64,000 nucleotides of DNA from Actinernus sp. WN-2022 (GCA_030867875.1 JAOWCC010000577.1:70551012-70615011); one strand, 5' to 3'; counted from the stretch's first letter, positions 22,490 to 36,330 are shown. The notes: generated by a model not told the origin, from the sequence alone. A program made the numbers and translations.

Positions 22490-24226
22490 TTATAATTACT
22501 GGTTTTCGAACAATTATAGCTTCACCAGTGTCGCTTCGAATTTTTGTATTTCAATTAACCAATTAATATTCAATCGATTTCAATTTTATTTGCAGTAACA
22601 AACGTTACGATGGCAGAATATTCACATGAATATTGAACATCTACTAAAAATTAAGCTAAACAGGGATAAAATGTTGTTCAAAGTTGACCAATGGTTGCTA
22701 GGTAACAGTGCACTTCGGTCACGTGATCATTTGGTATGTTGTAGCTCCGTCCAATGTCAAGTCCTCCACCAACGTTTATTGGAAAGCAACAAATCTATAG
22801 TGTTTTAGTAGGGGTTGGGGTTAACTCTGGTTAAGTTGGGGTTAAGCTAGGAGAGCAATTATAGCTTCACCAGTGTTGCATCGAATTTTTGTATTTCAAT
22901 TAATATTCAATCGATTTCAATTTTATTTGCAGTAACAAACGTTACGATGGCAGAATATTCACATGAATATTGAACATCTACTAAAAATTAAGCTAAATAG
23001 GGATAAAATGTTGTTCAAAGTTGACCAATGGTTGCTAGGTAACAGTGCACTTCGGTCACGTGATCATTTGGTATGTTGTAGCTCCGTCCAATTAATGTCA
23101 AGTCCTCCACCAACGTTTATTGGAAAGCAACAAATCTATAGTGTTTTAGTAGGGGTTGGGGTTAACTCTGGTTAAGTTGGGGTTAAGCTAGGAGAGCAAT
23201 TATAGCTTCACCAGTGTCGCTTCGAATTTTTGTATTTCAATTAATCAATTAATATTCCATCGATTTCAATTTTGTTTTCAGTAACAAACGTTACGATGGC
23301 AGAATATTCACATGAATATTGAACATCTACTAAAAATTAAGCTGAACAGGGTTACAATGTTGTTCAAAGTTGACCAATGGTTGCTAGGTAACAGTGCACT
23401 TCGGTCACGTGATCATTTGGTATGTTGTAGCTCCGTCCAATGTCAAGTCCTCCACCAACGTTTATTGGAAAGCAACAAATCTATAGTGTTTTAGTAGGGG
23501 TTGGGGTTAACTCTGGTTAAGTTGGGGTTAAGCTAGGAGAGCAATTATAGCTTCACCAGTGTCGCTTCGAATTTTTGTATTTCAATTAATCAATTAATAT
23601 TCCATCGATTTCAATTTTGTTTTCAGTAACAAACGTTACGATGGCAGAATATTCACATGAATATTGAACATCTACTAAAAATTAAGCTCAACAGGGTTAC
23701 AATGTTGTTCAAAGTTGACCAATGGTTGCTAGGTAACAGTGCACTTCGGTCACGTGATCATTTGGTATGTTGTAGCTCCGTCCAATGTCAAGTCCTCCAC
23801 CAACGTTTATTGGAAAGCAACAAATCTATAGTGTTTTAGTAGGGGTTGGGGTTAACTCTGGTTAAGTTGGGGTTAAGCTAGGAGAGCAATTATAGCTTCA
23901 CCAGTGTAGCTTCGAATTTTTGTATTTCAATTAATCAATTAATATTCCATCGATTTCAATTTTGTTTTCAGTAACAAACGTTACGATGGCAGAATATTCA
24001 CATGAATATTGAACATCTACTAAAAATTAAGCTGAACAGGGTTACAATGTTGTTCAAAGTTGACCAATGGTTGCTAGGTAACAGTGCACTTCGGTCACGT
24101 GATCATTTGGTATGTTGTAGCTCCGTCCAATGTCAAGTCCTCCACCAACGTTTATTGGAAAGCAACAAATCTATAGTGTTTTCAGTAGGGGTTGGGGTTA
24201 ACTCGGTTAGGTTGGGGTTAATTTAG
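22490..24226 (+). repeat. 345-bp tandem repeat, five copies
   Basis: The marker atgaatattgaacatctac recurs at 22,626, 22,963, 23,312, 23,657 and 24,002 (spacings 337, 349, 345, 345). Each copy contains gttgctaggtaac followed by tcacgtgatca and ends with ggggttggggttaa-type sequence. The 60-74-residue open frames in each copy merely translate the repeat. Confidence 0.9.
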
Positions 24227-25463
24227 AGCAAAAGCCAAAAGTCACATTTTGGAGCTGTGTATATTGAAGGACAAATGTCAACTTCACCCAACTGATATTG
24301 TTATACAAATACATACTAACAATAACATGCTATCCGCGTGGTCACGAGACTTTTCGTTTCCATGGAAACGATACATGAGTATGGTCGGAAATCAATTTTA
24401 GTGAAATTTTAAGGTCCAATTAAGCCTTAAATGCCCAACTGTGGTTTCGCTATAGTATAACATTGGAAAATGGTTAGGATGAAACCATCACATTCAATTT
24501 TTTACTTGAAATCAGTTTTGACTTTAAAAACTTATTTCCATAGTAATCCTAAAAACCAGTTCTAATAGCCTAATATTGTTACATCAAGAACAGATCTATC
24601 ACACTGTGCTATTTGTTTCTTCAAATGTTTAAAAAACCTTCAATTGGCAAGCATTTGAATTAAATAATAATTAGAAAAGCTCAACGCCACATTGTTGTTT
24701 TGATGCCATTAGTATCTATGTGAAAGGTGACCTCGTAGAGTAATTCCTTCCATGTTAAATAAAAGTTAACACCAATTTTGTCAGAGCACCAGGCTTTACT
24801 GACTGTGATGTCTACAATGTTTCTAGATCTCTTTTTGATACCTGTAACCACCTTACGTTAACTTTATATCATGTTTTTAATTGTCTAATTCTAAAGCTAT
24901 ATGTGTTTATATTTTATTGAATCTTTCTCATATCTTCCCAATAATATATATTCCTTTTTTTGAGTAGTTAAAAAATTATCTATTATGTATCATAATGTAA
25001 TTATATAATGTTTCTATCTTGGCATATAATAGTTAGGAGGACCAGATTGGAAACAAGTGTAAACTTTATATGCATATCCTCATTAAAATATATTTATATC
25101 CTCATGCGTCTATATCCTCGCATGCGCAGCTATCGAAACAAGTTTGGTGAACATTTCTGAACATTTTATTGTAATAGCTCAACAGGAACCTATTCAAAAC
25201 TACTTAACTCTCTTTTGTGCAAACTCATCAGTTTTTCAGACCTATATCGACCTATGGTCTTGACTTACACTTGGCTCTAAGGGCCTTTGGCAAAACACTA
25301 GCCTAACCTTGCTTATATACTTTATATTCGTAGAGAAAACAAATTTGGTACAATAATAGATATCATGATGAGTAACACGCTCCGGTATCCGTTTGTTGAA
25401 CCGGCGTCAAGGGGAAGTTCCAGGGAGTGTAAAGTTGGCCTCTAACCTCGACATTTTGATACA
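24227..25463. other. No gene recognised
   Basis: A+T-rich interior of the giant element, without an ORF of note, tRNA box or clear terminal repeats. Confidence 0.5.
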
Positions 25464-25850
25464 TAATTAACTTTGTTATTACTAAAAAATACGACCATAT
25501 TTCTCCTGTAATGATCCAGCTACATTGGCTACCCGTAGAGTTTCGTATTATTTTTAAGCTATTGTTATTAGTGTACAAAGCTCTTAATGGGATGGCGCCC
25601 TCCTATGTTACCGAACTATTGAGTTATCGCAAATATTCACGATCGCTGCGTTCCAGCAATAAAGAACTTTTGAGTATCCCGACAAGCAAACTTAAATCAT
25701 ATGGTGATAGATCATTTTCTGTAGCTGCACCGAGACTGTGGAACGACTTACCACTGGAACTTAGGAAGTCGTCATCGATTTTACTTTTTAAAAAGACCCT
25801 CAAGACATACCTATTCAAAGCAACATATAATCTATAGTCTGTATGTATAT
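25464..25850 (+). pseudogene. LINE C-terminal fragment
   Basis: In-frame sequence from about 25,470 reads ITKKYDHISPVMIQLHWLPVE. The open frame continues to 25,837 with YKALNGMAPSYVTELL, SLRSSNKELL, SYGDRSFSVAAPRLWNDLP and LLFKKTLKTYLF. These are the hallmark C-terminal motifs of CR1/L2-like LINEs; the reverse transcriptase core is missing. It ends at TAG 25,835-25,837, close to the start of the 165-bp array. Confidence 0.8.
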
Positions 25851-25949
25851 ATTTAGAATTTTTAGAATTTTATTCCGCGTATTATGTAATTTTTATATAG
25901 TTGTAATTGTATAGCCATAATGTATTTTTTTAACTTACTCTTGTAAAGG

Positions 25950-28900
25950 TTTTTTTTCTAGAATTGTTGGGATTGGTAAAAAACGACAGGAAAATGGTCT
26001 ATTATTACCACGAGCTAAAAATGTCCTTTTCGTCCAAACATTTATGATAACTCATTTACAATATCCTATTGGTGTTTGTGTTACCGTAATCAAGAGAAAC
26101 AGACACAAAAGGTTTTTTTATAGAATTGTTAGGATTGGTAAAAAACGACAGGAAAATGGTCTATTATTCACCACGAGCTAAAAATGTCCTTTTCCTCACT
26201 AAACATTTATGATAACTCGTTTACAATATCCTATTGGCGTTTGTGTTACCGACATCAAGAGAAACAGACGCAACAGTTTTGTTTTTCTAGAATTGTTGGG
26301 ATTGGTAAAAAACGACAGGTAAATGGTCTATTGTTACCACGAGCTAAAAATGTCCTTTTCCTCACTAAACATTTATGATAACTCATTTACAATATCCTAT
26401 TGGCGTTTGTGTTACCGTAATCAAGAGAAACAGACGCAACAGTTTTGTTTTTCTAGAATTGTTGGGATTGGTAAAAAACGACAGGAAAATGGTCTATTGT
26501 TACCACGAGCTAAAAATGTCCTTTTCCTCACTAAACATTTATGATAACTCATTTACAATATCCTATTGGCGTTTGTGTTACCGTAATCAAGAGAAATAGA
26601 CGCAACAGTTTTGTTTTTCTAGAATTGTTGGGATTGGTAAAAAACGACAGGAAAATGGTCTATTGTTACCACGAGCTAAAAATGTCCTTTTCCTCACTAA
26701 ACATTTATGATAACTCGTTTACAATATCCTATTGGCGTTTGTGTTACCGTAATCAAGAGAAATAGACGCAACAGTTTTGTTTTTCTAGAATTGTTGGGAT
26801 TGGTAAAAAACGACAGGAAAATGGTCTATTGTTACCACGAGCTAAAAATGTCCTTTTCCTCACTAAACATTTATGATAGCTCATTTACAATATCCTATTG
26901 GCGTTTGTGTTACCGTAATCAAGAGAAACAGACGCAACAGTTTTGTTTTTCTAGAATTGTTGGGATTGGTAAAAAACGACAGGAAAATGGTCTATTGTTA
27001 CCACGAGCTAAAAATGTCCTTTTCCTCACTAAACATTTATGATAACTCATTTACAATATCCTATTGGCGTTTGTGTTACCGTAATCAAGAGAAATAGACG
27101 CAACAGTTTTGTTTTTCTAGAATTGTTGGGATTGGTAAAAAACGACAGGAAAATGGTCTATTGTTACCACGAGCTAAAAATGTCCTTTTCCTCACTAAAC
27201 ATTTATGATAACTCATTTACAATATCCTATTGGCGTTTGTGTTACCGTAATCAAGAGAAACAGACGCAACAGTTTTGTTTTTCTAGAATTGTTGGGATTG
27301 GTAAAAAACGACAGGAAAATGGTCTATTGTTACCACGAGCTAAAAATGTCCTTTTCCTCACTAAACATTTATGATAACTCATTTACAATATCCTATTGGC
27401 GTTTGTGTTACCGTAATCAAGAGAAACAGACGCAACAGTTTTGTTTTCCTAGAATTGTTGGGATTGGTAAAAAACGACAGGAAAATGGTCTATTATTACC
27501 ACGAGCTAAAAATGTCCTTTTCCTCACTAAACATTTATGATAACTCATTTACAATATCCTATTGGCGTTTGTGTTACCGTAATCAAGAGAAACCGACACG
27601 ACAGTTTGTTTTTCTAGAATTGTTGGGATTGGTAAAAAACGACAGGAAAATGGTCTATTATTACCACGAGCTAAAAATGTCCTTTTCCTCACTAAACATT
27701 TATGATAACTCATTTACAATATCCTATTGGCGTTTGTGTTACCGTAATCAAGAGAAACCGACACGACAGTTTGTTTTTCTAGAATTGTTGGGATTGGTAA
27801 AAAACGACAGGAAAATGGTCTATTATTACCACGAGCTAAAAATGTCCTTTTCCTCACTAAACATTTATGATAACTCATTTACAATATCCTATTGGCGTTT
27901 GTGTTACCGTAATCAAGAGAAACCGACACGACAGTTTGTTTTTCTAGAATTGTTGGGATTGGTAAAAAACGACAGGAAAATGGTCTATTATTACCACGAG
28001 CTAAAAATGTCCTTTTCCTCACTAAACATTTATGATAACTCATTTACAATATCCTATTGGCGTTTGTGTTACCGTAATCAAGAGAAACAGACGCAACAGT
28101 TTTGTTTTCCTAGAATTGTTGGGATTGGTAAAAAACGACAGGAAAATGGTCTATTATTACCACGAGCTAAAAATGTCCTTTTCCTCACTAAACATTTATG
28201 ATAACTCATTTACAATATCCTATTGGCGTTTGTGTTACCGTAATCAAGAGAAACCGACACGACAGTTTGTTTTTCTAGAATTGTTGGGATTGGTAAAAAA
28301 CGACAGGAAAATGGTCTATTATTACCACGAGCTAAAAATGTCCTTTTCCTCACTAAACATTTATGATAACTCATTTACAATATCCTATTGGCGTTTGTGT
28401 TACCGTAATCAAGAGAAACCGACACGACAGTTTGTTTTTCTAGAATTGTTGGGATTGGTAAAAAACGACAGGAAAATGGTCTATTATTACCACGAGCTAA
28501 AAATGTCCTTTTCCTCACTAAACATTTATGATAACTCATTTACAATATCCTATTGGCGTTTGTGTTACCGTAATCAAGAGAAACCGACACGACAGTTTGT
28601 TTTTCTAGAATTGTTGGGATTGGTAAAAAACGACAGGAAAATGGTCTATTATTACCACGAGCTAAAAATGTCCTTTTCCTCACTAAACATTTATGATAAC
28701 TCATTTACAATATCCTATTGGCGTTTGTGTTACCGTAATCAAGAGAAACCGACACGACAGTTTGTTTTTCTAGAATTGTTGGGATTGGTAAAAAACGACA
28801 GGAAAATGGTCTATTATTACCACGAGCTAAAAATGTCCTTTTCCTCACTAAACATTTATGATAACTCATTTACAATATCCTATTGGCGTTTGTGTTACCG

Positions 28901-31900
28901 TAATCAAGAGAAATAGACGCAACAGTTTTGTTTTTCAAGAATTGTTGGGATTGGTATAAAACGACAGGAAAATGGTCTATTGTTACCACGAGCTAAAAAT
29001 GTCCTTTTCCTCACTAAACATTTATGATAACTCATTTACAATATCCTATTGGCGTTTGTGTTACCGTAATCAAGAGAAACAGACGCAACAGTTTTGTTTT
29101 TCTAGAATTGTTGGGATTGGTAAAAAACGACAGGAAAATGGTCTATTGTTACCACGAGCTAAAAATGTCCTTTTCCTCACTAAACATTTATGATAACTCG
29201 TTTACAATATCCTATTGGCGTTTGTGTTACCGTAATCAAGAGAAACAGACACGACAGTTTGTTTTTCTAGAATTGTTGGGATTGGTAAAAAACGACAGGA
29301 AAATGGTCTATTATTACCACGAGCTAAAAATGTCCTTTTCCTCACTAAACATTTATGATAACTCATTTACAATATCCTATTGGCGTTTGTGTTACCGTAA
29401 TCAAGAGAAACAGACGCAACAGTTTTGTTTTCCTAGAATTGTTGGGATTGGTAAAAAACGACAGGAAAATGGTCTATTATTACCACGAGCTAAAAATGTC
29501 CTTTTCCTCACTAAACATTTATGATAACTCGTTTACAATATCCTATTGGCGTTTGTGTTACCGAAATCAAGAGAAACAGACGCAACAGTTTTGTTTTTCT
29601 AGAATTGTTGGGATTGGTAAAAAACGACAGGAAAATGGTCTATTGTTACCACGAGCTAAAAATGTCCTTTTCCTCACTAAACATTTATGATAACTCGTTT
29701 ACAATATCCTATTGGCGTTTGTGTTACCGTAATCAAGAGAAACAGACACGACAGTTTGTTTTTCTAGAATTGTTGGGATTGGTAAAAAACGACAGGAAAA
29801 TGGTCTATTATTACCACGAGCTAAAAATGTCCTTTTCCTCACTAAACATTTATGATAACTCATTTACAATATCCTATTGGCGTTTGTGTTACCGTAATCA
29901 AGAGAAACAGACGCAACAGTTTTGTTTTCCTAGAATTGTTGGGATTGGTAAAAAACGACAGGAAAATGGTCTATTATTACCACGAGCTAGAAATGTCCTT
30001 TTCCTCACTAAACATTTATGATAACTCGTTTACAATATCCTATTGGCGTTTGTGTTACCGAAATCAAGAGAAACAGACGCAACAGTTTTGTTTTTCTAGA
30101 ATTGTTGGGATTGGTAAAAAACGACAGGAAAATGGTCTATTGTTACCACGAGCTAAAAATGTCCTTTTCCTCACTAAACATTTATGATAACTCATTTACA
30201 ATATCCTATTGGCGTTTGTGTTACCGTAATCAAGAGAAACAGACGCAACAGTTTTGTTTTCCTAGAATTGTTGGGATTGGTAAAAAACGACAGGAAAATG
30301 GTCTATTGTTACCACGAGCTAAAAATGTCCTTTTCCTCACTAAACATTTATGATAACTCATTTACAATATCCTATTGGCGTTTGTGTTACCGTAATCAAG
30401 AGAAACAGACGCAACAGTTTTGTTTTTCTAGAATTGTTGGGATTGGTAAAAAACGACAGGAAAATGGTCTATTGTTACCACGAGCTAAAAATGTCCTTTT
30501 CCTCACTAAACATTTATGATAACTCGTTTACAATATCCTATTGGCGTTTGTGTTACCGTAATCAAGAGAAACAGACACGACAGTTTGTTTTTCTAGAATT
30601 GTTGGGATTGGTAAAAAACGACAGGAAAATGGTCTATTATTACCACGAGCTAAAAATGTCCTTTTCCTCACTAAACATTTATGATAACTCATTTACAATA
30701 TCCTATTGGCGTTTGTGTTACCGTAATCAAGAGAAACAGACGCAACAGTTTTGTTTTCCTAGAATTGTTGGGATTGGTAAAAAACGACAGGAAAATGGTC
30801 TATTATTACCACGAGCTAAAAATGTCCTTTTCCTCACTAAACATTTATGATAACTCATTTACAATATCCTATTGGCGTTTGTGTTACCGTAATCAAGAGA
30901 AACCGACACGACAGTTTGTTTTTCTAGAATTGTTGGGATTGGTAAAAAACGACAGGAAAATGGTCTATTATTACCACGAGCTAAAAATGTCCTTTTCCTC
31001 ACTAAACATTTATGATAACTCATTTACAATATCCTATTGGCGTTTGTGTTACCGTAATCAAGAGAAACCGACACGACAGTTTGTTTTTCTAGAATTGTTG
31101 GGATTGGTAAAAAACGACAGGAAAATGGTCTATTATTACCACGAGCTAAAAATGTCCTTTTCCTCACTAAACATTTATGATAACTCATTTACAATATCCT
31201 ATTGGCGTTTGTGTTACCGTAATCAAGAGAAACCGACACGACAGTTTGTTTTTCTAGAATTGTTGGGATTGGTAAAAAACGACAGGAAAATGGTCTATTA
31301 TTACCACGAGCTAAAAATGTCCTTTTCCTCACTAAACATTTATGATAACTCATTTACAATATCCTATTGGCGTTTGTGTTACCGTAATCAAGAGAAACCG
31401 ACACGACAGTTTGTTTTTCTAGAATTGTTGGGATTGGTAAAAAACGACAGGAAAATGGTCTATTATTACCACGAGCTAAAAATGTCCTTTTCCTCACTAA
31501 ACATTTATGATAACTCATTTACAATATCCTATTGGCGTTTGTGTTACCGTAATCAAGAGAAACCGACACGACAGTTTGTTTTTCTAGAATTGTTGGGATT
31601 GGTAAAAAACGACAGGAAAATGGTCTATTATTACCACGAGCTAAAAATGTCCTTTTCCTCACTAAACATTTATGATAACTCATTTACAATATCCTATTGG
31701 CGTTTGTGTTACCGTAATCAAGAGAAACCGACACGACAGTTTGTTTTTCTAGAATTGTTGGGATTGGTAAAAAACGACAGGAAAATGGTCTATTATTACC
31801 ACGAGCTAAAAATGTCCTTTTCCTCACTAAACATTTATGATAACTCATTTACAATATCCTATTGGCGTTTGTGTTACCGTAATCAAGAGAAACCGACACG

Positions 31901-34900
31901 ACAGTTTGTTTTTCTAGAATTGTTGGGATTGGTAAAAAACGACAGGAAAATGGTCTATTATTACCACGAGCTAAAAATGTCCTTTTCCTCACTAAACATT
32001 TATGATAACTCATTTACAATATCCTATTGGCGTTTGTGTTACCGTAATCAAGAGAAACAGACGCAACAGTTTTGTTTTCCTAGAATTGTTGGGATTGGTA
32101 AAAAACGACAGGAAAATGGTCTATTATTACCACGAGCTAAAAATGTCCTTTTCCTCACTAAACATTTATGATAACTCATTTACAATATCCTATTGGCGTT
32201 TGTGTTACCGTAATCAAGAGAAACCGACACGACAGTTTGTTTTTCTAGAATTGTTGGGATTGTTAAAAAAAACGACAGGAAAATGGTCTATTATTACCAC
32301 GAGCTAAAAATGTCCTTTTCCTCACTAAACATTTATGATAACTCATTTACAATATCCTATTGGCGTTTGTGTTACCGTAATCAAGAGAAACCGACACGAC
32401 AGTTTGTTTTTCTAGAATTGTTGGGATTGGTAAAAAACGACAGGAAAATGGTCTATTATTACCACGAGCTAAAAATGTCCTTTTCCTCACTAAACATTTA
32501 TGATAACTCATTTACAATATCCTATTGGCGTTTGTGTTACCGTAATCAAGAGAAACCGACACGACAGTTTGTTTTTCTAGAATTGTTGGGATTGGTAAAA
32601 AACGACAGGAAAATGGTCTATTATTACCACGAGCTAAAAATGTCCTTTTCCTCACTAAACATTTATGATAACTCATTTACAATATCCTATTGGCGTTTGT
32701 GTTACCGTAATCAAGAGAAACCGACACGACAGTTTGTTTTTCTAGAATTGTTGGGATTGGTAAAAAACGACAGGAAAATGGTCTATTATTACCACGAGCT
32801 AAAAATGTCCTTTTCCTCATTAAACATTTATGATAACTCATTTACAATATCCTATTGGCGTTTGTGTTACCGTAATCAAGAGAAACCGACACGACAGTTT
32901 GTTTTTCTAGAATTGTTGGGATTGGTAAAAAACGACAGGAAAATGGTCTATTATTACCACGAGCTAAAAATGTCCTTTTCCTCACTAAACATTTATGATA
33001 ACTCATTTACAATATCCTATTGGCGTTTGTGTTACCGTAATCAAGAGAAACCGACACGACAGTTTGTTTTTCTAGAATTGTTGGGATTGTTAAAAAACGA
33101 CAGGAAAATGGTCTATTATTACCACGAGCTAAAAATGTCCTTTTCCTCACTAAACATTTATGATAACTCATTTACAATATCCTATTGGCGTTTGTGTTAC
33201 CGTAATCAAGAGAAACAGACGCAACAGTTTTGTTTTCCTAGAATTGTTGGGATTGGTAAAAAACGACAGGAAAATGGTCTATTATTACCACGAGCTAAAA
33301 ATGTCCTTTTCCTCACTAAACATTTATGATAACTCATTTACAATATCCTATTGGCGTTTGTGTTACCGTAATCAAGAGAAACCGACACGACAGTTTGTTT
33401 TTCTAGAATTGTTGGGATTGGTAAAAAACGACAGGAAAATGGTCTATTATTACCACGAGCTAAAAATGTCCTTTTCCTCACTAAACATTTATGATAACTC
33501 ATTTACAATATCCTATTGGCGTTTGTGTTACCGTAATCAAGAGAAACCGACACGACAGTTTGTTTTTCTAGAATTGTTGGGATTGGTAAAAAACGACAGG
33601 AAAATGGTCTATTATTACCACGAGCTAAAAATGTCCTTTTCCTCACTAAACATTTATGATAACTCATTTACAATATCCTATTGGCGTTTGTGTTACCGTA
33701 ATCAAGAGAAACCGACACGACAGTTTGTTTTTCTAGAATTGTTGGGATTGGTAAAAAACGACAGGAAAATGGTCTATTATTACCACGAGCTAAAAATGTC
33801 CTTTTCCTCACTAAACATTTATGATAACTCATTTACAATATCCTATTGGCGTTTGTGTTACCGTAATCAAGAGAAACCGACACGACAGTTTGTTTTTCTA
33901 GAATTGTTGGGATTGGTAAAAAACGACAGGAAAATGGTCTATTATTACCACGAGCTAAAAATGTCCTTTTCCTCATTAAACATTTATGATAACTCATTTA
34001 CAATATCCTATTGGCGTTTGTGTTACCGTAATCAAGAGAAACCGACACGACAGTTTGTTTTTCTAGAATTGTTGGGATTGGTAAAAAACGACAGGAAAAT
34101 GGTCTATTATTACCACGAGCTAAAAATGTCCTTTTCCTCACTAAACATTTATGATAACTCATTTACAATATCCTATTGGCGTTTGTGTTACCGTAATCAA
34201 GAGAAACCGACACGACAGTTTGTTTTTCTAGAATTGTTGGGATTGTTAAAAAACGACAGGAAAATGGTCTATTATTACCACGAGCTAAAAATGTCCTTTT
34301 CCTCACTAAACATTTATGATAACTCATTTACAATATCCTATTGGCGTTTGTGTTACCGTAATCAAGAGAAACCGACACGACAGTTTGTTTTTCTAGAATT
34401 GTTGGGATTGGTAAAAAACGACAGGAAAATGGTCTATTATTACCACGAGCTAAAAATGTCCTTTTCCTCACTAAACATTTATGATAACTCATTTACAATA
34501 TCCTATTGGCGTTTGTGTTACCGTAATCAAGAGAAACAGACGCAACAGTTTTGTTTTCCTAGAATTGTTGGGATTGGTAAAAAACGACAGGAAAATGGTC
34601 TATTATTACCACGAGCTAAAAATGTCCTTTTCCTCACTAAACATTTATGATAACTCATTTACAATATCCTATTGGCGTTTGTGTTACCGTAATCAAGAGA
34701 AATAGACGCAACAGTTTTGTTTTTCTAGAATTGTTGGGATTGGTAAAAAACGTCAGGAAAATGGTCTATTATTACCACGAGCTAAAAATGTCCTTTTCCT
34801 CACTAAACATTTATGATAACTCATTTACAATATCCTATTGGCGTTTGTGTTACCGTAATCAAGAGAAACAGACGCAACAGTTTTGTTTTCCTAGAATTGT

Positions 34901-35476
34901 TGGGATTGGTAAAAAACGTCAGGAAAATGGTCTATTGTTACCACGAGCTAAAAATGTCCTTTTCCTCACTAAACATTTATGATAACTCATTTACAATATC
35001 CTATTGGCGTTTGTGTTACCGTAATCAAGAGAAATAGACGCAACAGTTTTGTTTTTCTAGAATTGTTGGGATTGGTAAAAAACGTCAGGAAAATGGTCTA
35101 TTGTTACCACGAGCTAAAAATGTCCTTTCCTCACTAAACATTTATGATAACTCATTTACAATATCGTATTGGCGTTTGTGTTACCGTAATCAAGAGAAAC
35201 CGACACGACAGTTTGTTTTTCTAGAATTGTTGGGATTGGTAAAAAACGACAGGAAAATGGTCTATTATTACCACGAGCTAAAAATGTCCTTTTCCTCACT
35301 AAACATTTATAATAACTCGTTTACAATATCCTATCGACACGACAGTTTGTTTTTCTAGAATTGTTGGGATTGGTAAAAAACGACAGGAAAATGGTCTATT
35401 ATTACCACGAGCTAAAAATGTCCTTTTCTCTCACTAAACATTTATGATAACTCGTTTACAATATCCTATTGGCGTT
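25950..35476 (+). repeat. 165/166-bp satellite array, right arm, ~57 monomers
   Basis: Monomers come in two main types. One is 165 bp (gagaaaccgacacgacagtttg). The other is 166 bp (gagaaacagacgcaacagttttg, often with ttttcctag). They are nearly identical over long runs. Variants such as cctcattaaac (32,815 and 33,971) and gattgttaaaaaacg (33,085 and 34,241) recur at exactly 1,156 bp, equal to six 165-bp plus one 166-bp monomers, so a higher-order repeat exists. Because 165 is a multiple of three, reading frames stay open across many monomers (up to about 496 codons). I treat these as artefacts. Confidence 0.95.
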
Positions 35477-35955
35477 GCAATAAACAAATGAAATAAAATA
35501 ATCTGACTGACTATCTAACTACTGAGAAAACGATAAACGTACAGAGACATAAGACTCTTGACTGATCTTGCCCGTAAACCAGTTCGAGTTCGATCTTCAG
35601 TGTTGGCGTCTTGATTGCACGCATGTCAAGCGGCTTCAGTTCTGTTTCTGTCTACACATTTATGCACGTAAACCCGTTGAGTTCAAGTCGATAAAGCCCG
35701 TTCGATCTTTAGTTTTGCCGTCTTGATTGCAGGTCAAGCAGAATCACTCAGTTCAGTTCCCGGTTTGATCTTCAGTTCTGTTTCTGTCTTCAGGCATAAA
35801 TTTCTATGCAACGCTTCCGGTATTCGGTTACACATAATTGGTTCATTTTGACAACATTGTTGTCGCGTATGACCAATCATTGTTTGGGCCGTTTTCAACT
35901 TTTTGACTGCTATTTTACCTCTTAAGCGGGGCATTTCGAATATGTCGACGGCCCC
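35477..35955. repeat. Right-arm unique tip of the giant element
   Basis: Inverse of 15,572-15,998 plus the terminal tip gcggggcatttcgaatatg...ggcccc. It ends at 35,955, followed by TTAA. The same segment reappears at about 45,654-46,132 in the second duplication copy. Confidence 0.75.
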
Positions 35956-35959
35956 TTAA

Positions 35960-36330
35960 GCGGTCATGCATGGGTCAAGAAAGGTCCCATTTACAGGATT
36001 TCAAACAAGCATAGAACATAAAATATTCACTGTAAACCAAAACTTTCTTTACAGAATTACTCAAAACTTTTCGGAGGTTCATAGCTATAAAAATTGTAAA
36101 AAGGTTTATAGGCACTTTAACTACCTGAAAAAAAGCTTTGTCTGTTACAATCGAGAGGTGACATATTTTAAACAATATTGTTCCAACCCTTGCTACCATT
36201 CAATCAGCTTTATGCTCATTTCTCTTTCCATGTTTTCTCAAGTTTTCATCATTACGCAGGCTGTTTTACCAGAGCCTTGGTCCTCTTATAGTTTTGTTTT
36301 GGTTCATCATGATATGGGAAGTGGTTGACA
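35960..36330 (+). repeat. Repeat 'X' right half (copy 1)
   Basis: gcggtcatgcatgggtcaag and the following approximately 150 bp match 7,740-7,905. It completes the copy of X whose left half ends at 14,606. The same segment is at 46,137-46,507 in copy 2. The open frames here are not coding by any sign I can see. Confidence 0.65.

Larger units (their letters stand above)
14611..35955. mobile_element. Giant foldback element (~21.3 kb) with array-bearing inverted arms
   Basis: The outer 30-odd bases at the left (ggggccgtcgacatattcga..., from 14,611) are the reverse complement of the right tip ending at 35,955. Behind the tips, the left-arm unique segment 15,572-15,998 is the inverse of 35,477-35,921. 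Behind that, both arms turn into the same 165/166-bp tandem monomer in opposite orientation. TTAA lies outside the right tip (35,956-35,959) and tttaaa outside the left tip. Repeat X is interrupted exactly here. I see no transposase inside, so it would be non-autonomous. An alternative is two separate insertions in opposite orientation, but the continuity of X across the outer edges argues for one unit. Confidence 0.65.

Noticed and set aside
22626..24226. Repeated 60-74-codon open frames
   Set aside because: The same chance frame in each copy of the 345-bp repeat; no domain and no splice or start support.
26184..35358. Open frames of 74-496 codons made of a 55-residue repeat (also 43,412-45,535)
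   Set aside because: They exist because the 165-bp satellite period is a multiple of three and the monomer lacks stops in one frame. They break at each 166-bp monomer, overlap in several frames and have no start context. They are not proteins.
15999..35476. CRISPR array interpretation of regular repeats
   Set aside because: The monomers are contiguous 165-bp satellites without unique spacers, in a eukaryotic context with no cas genes.
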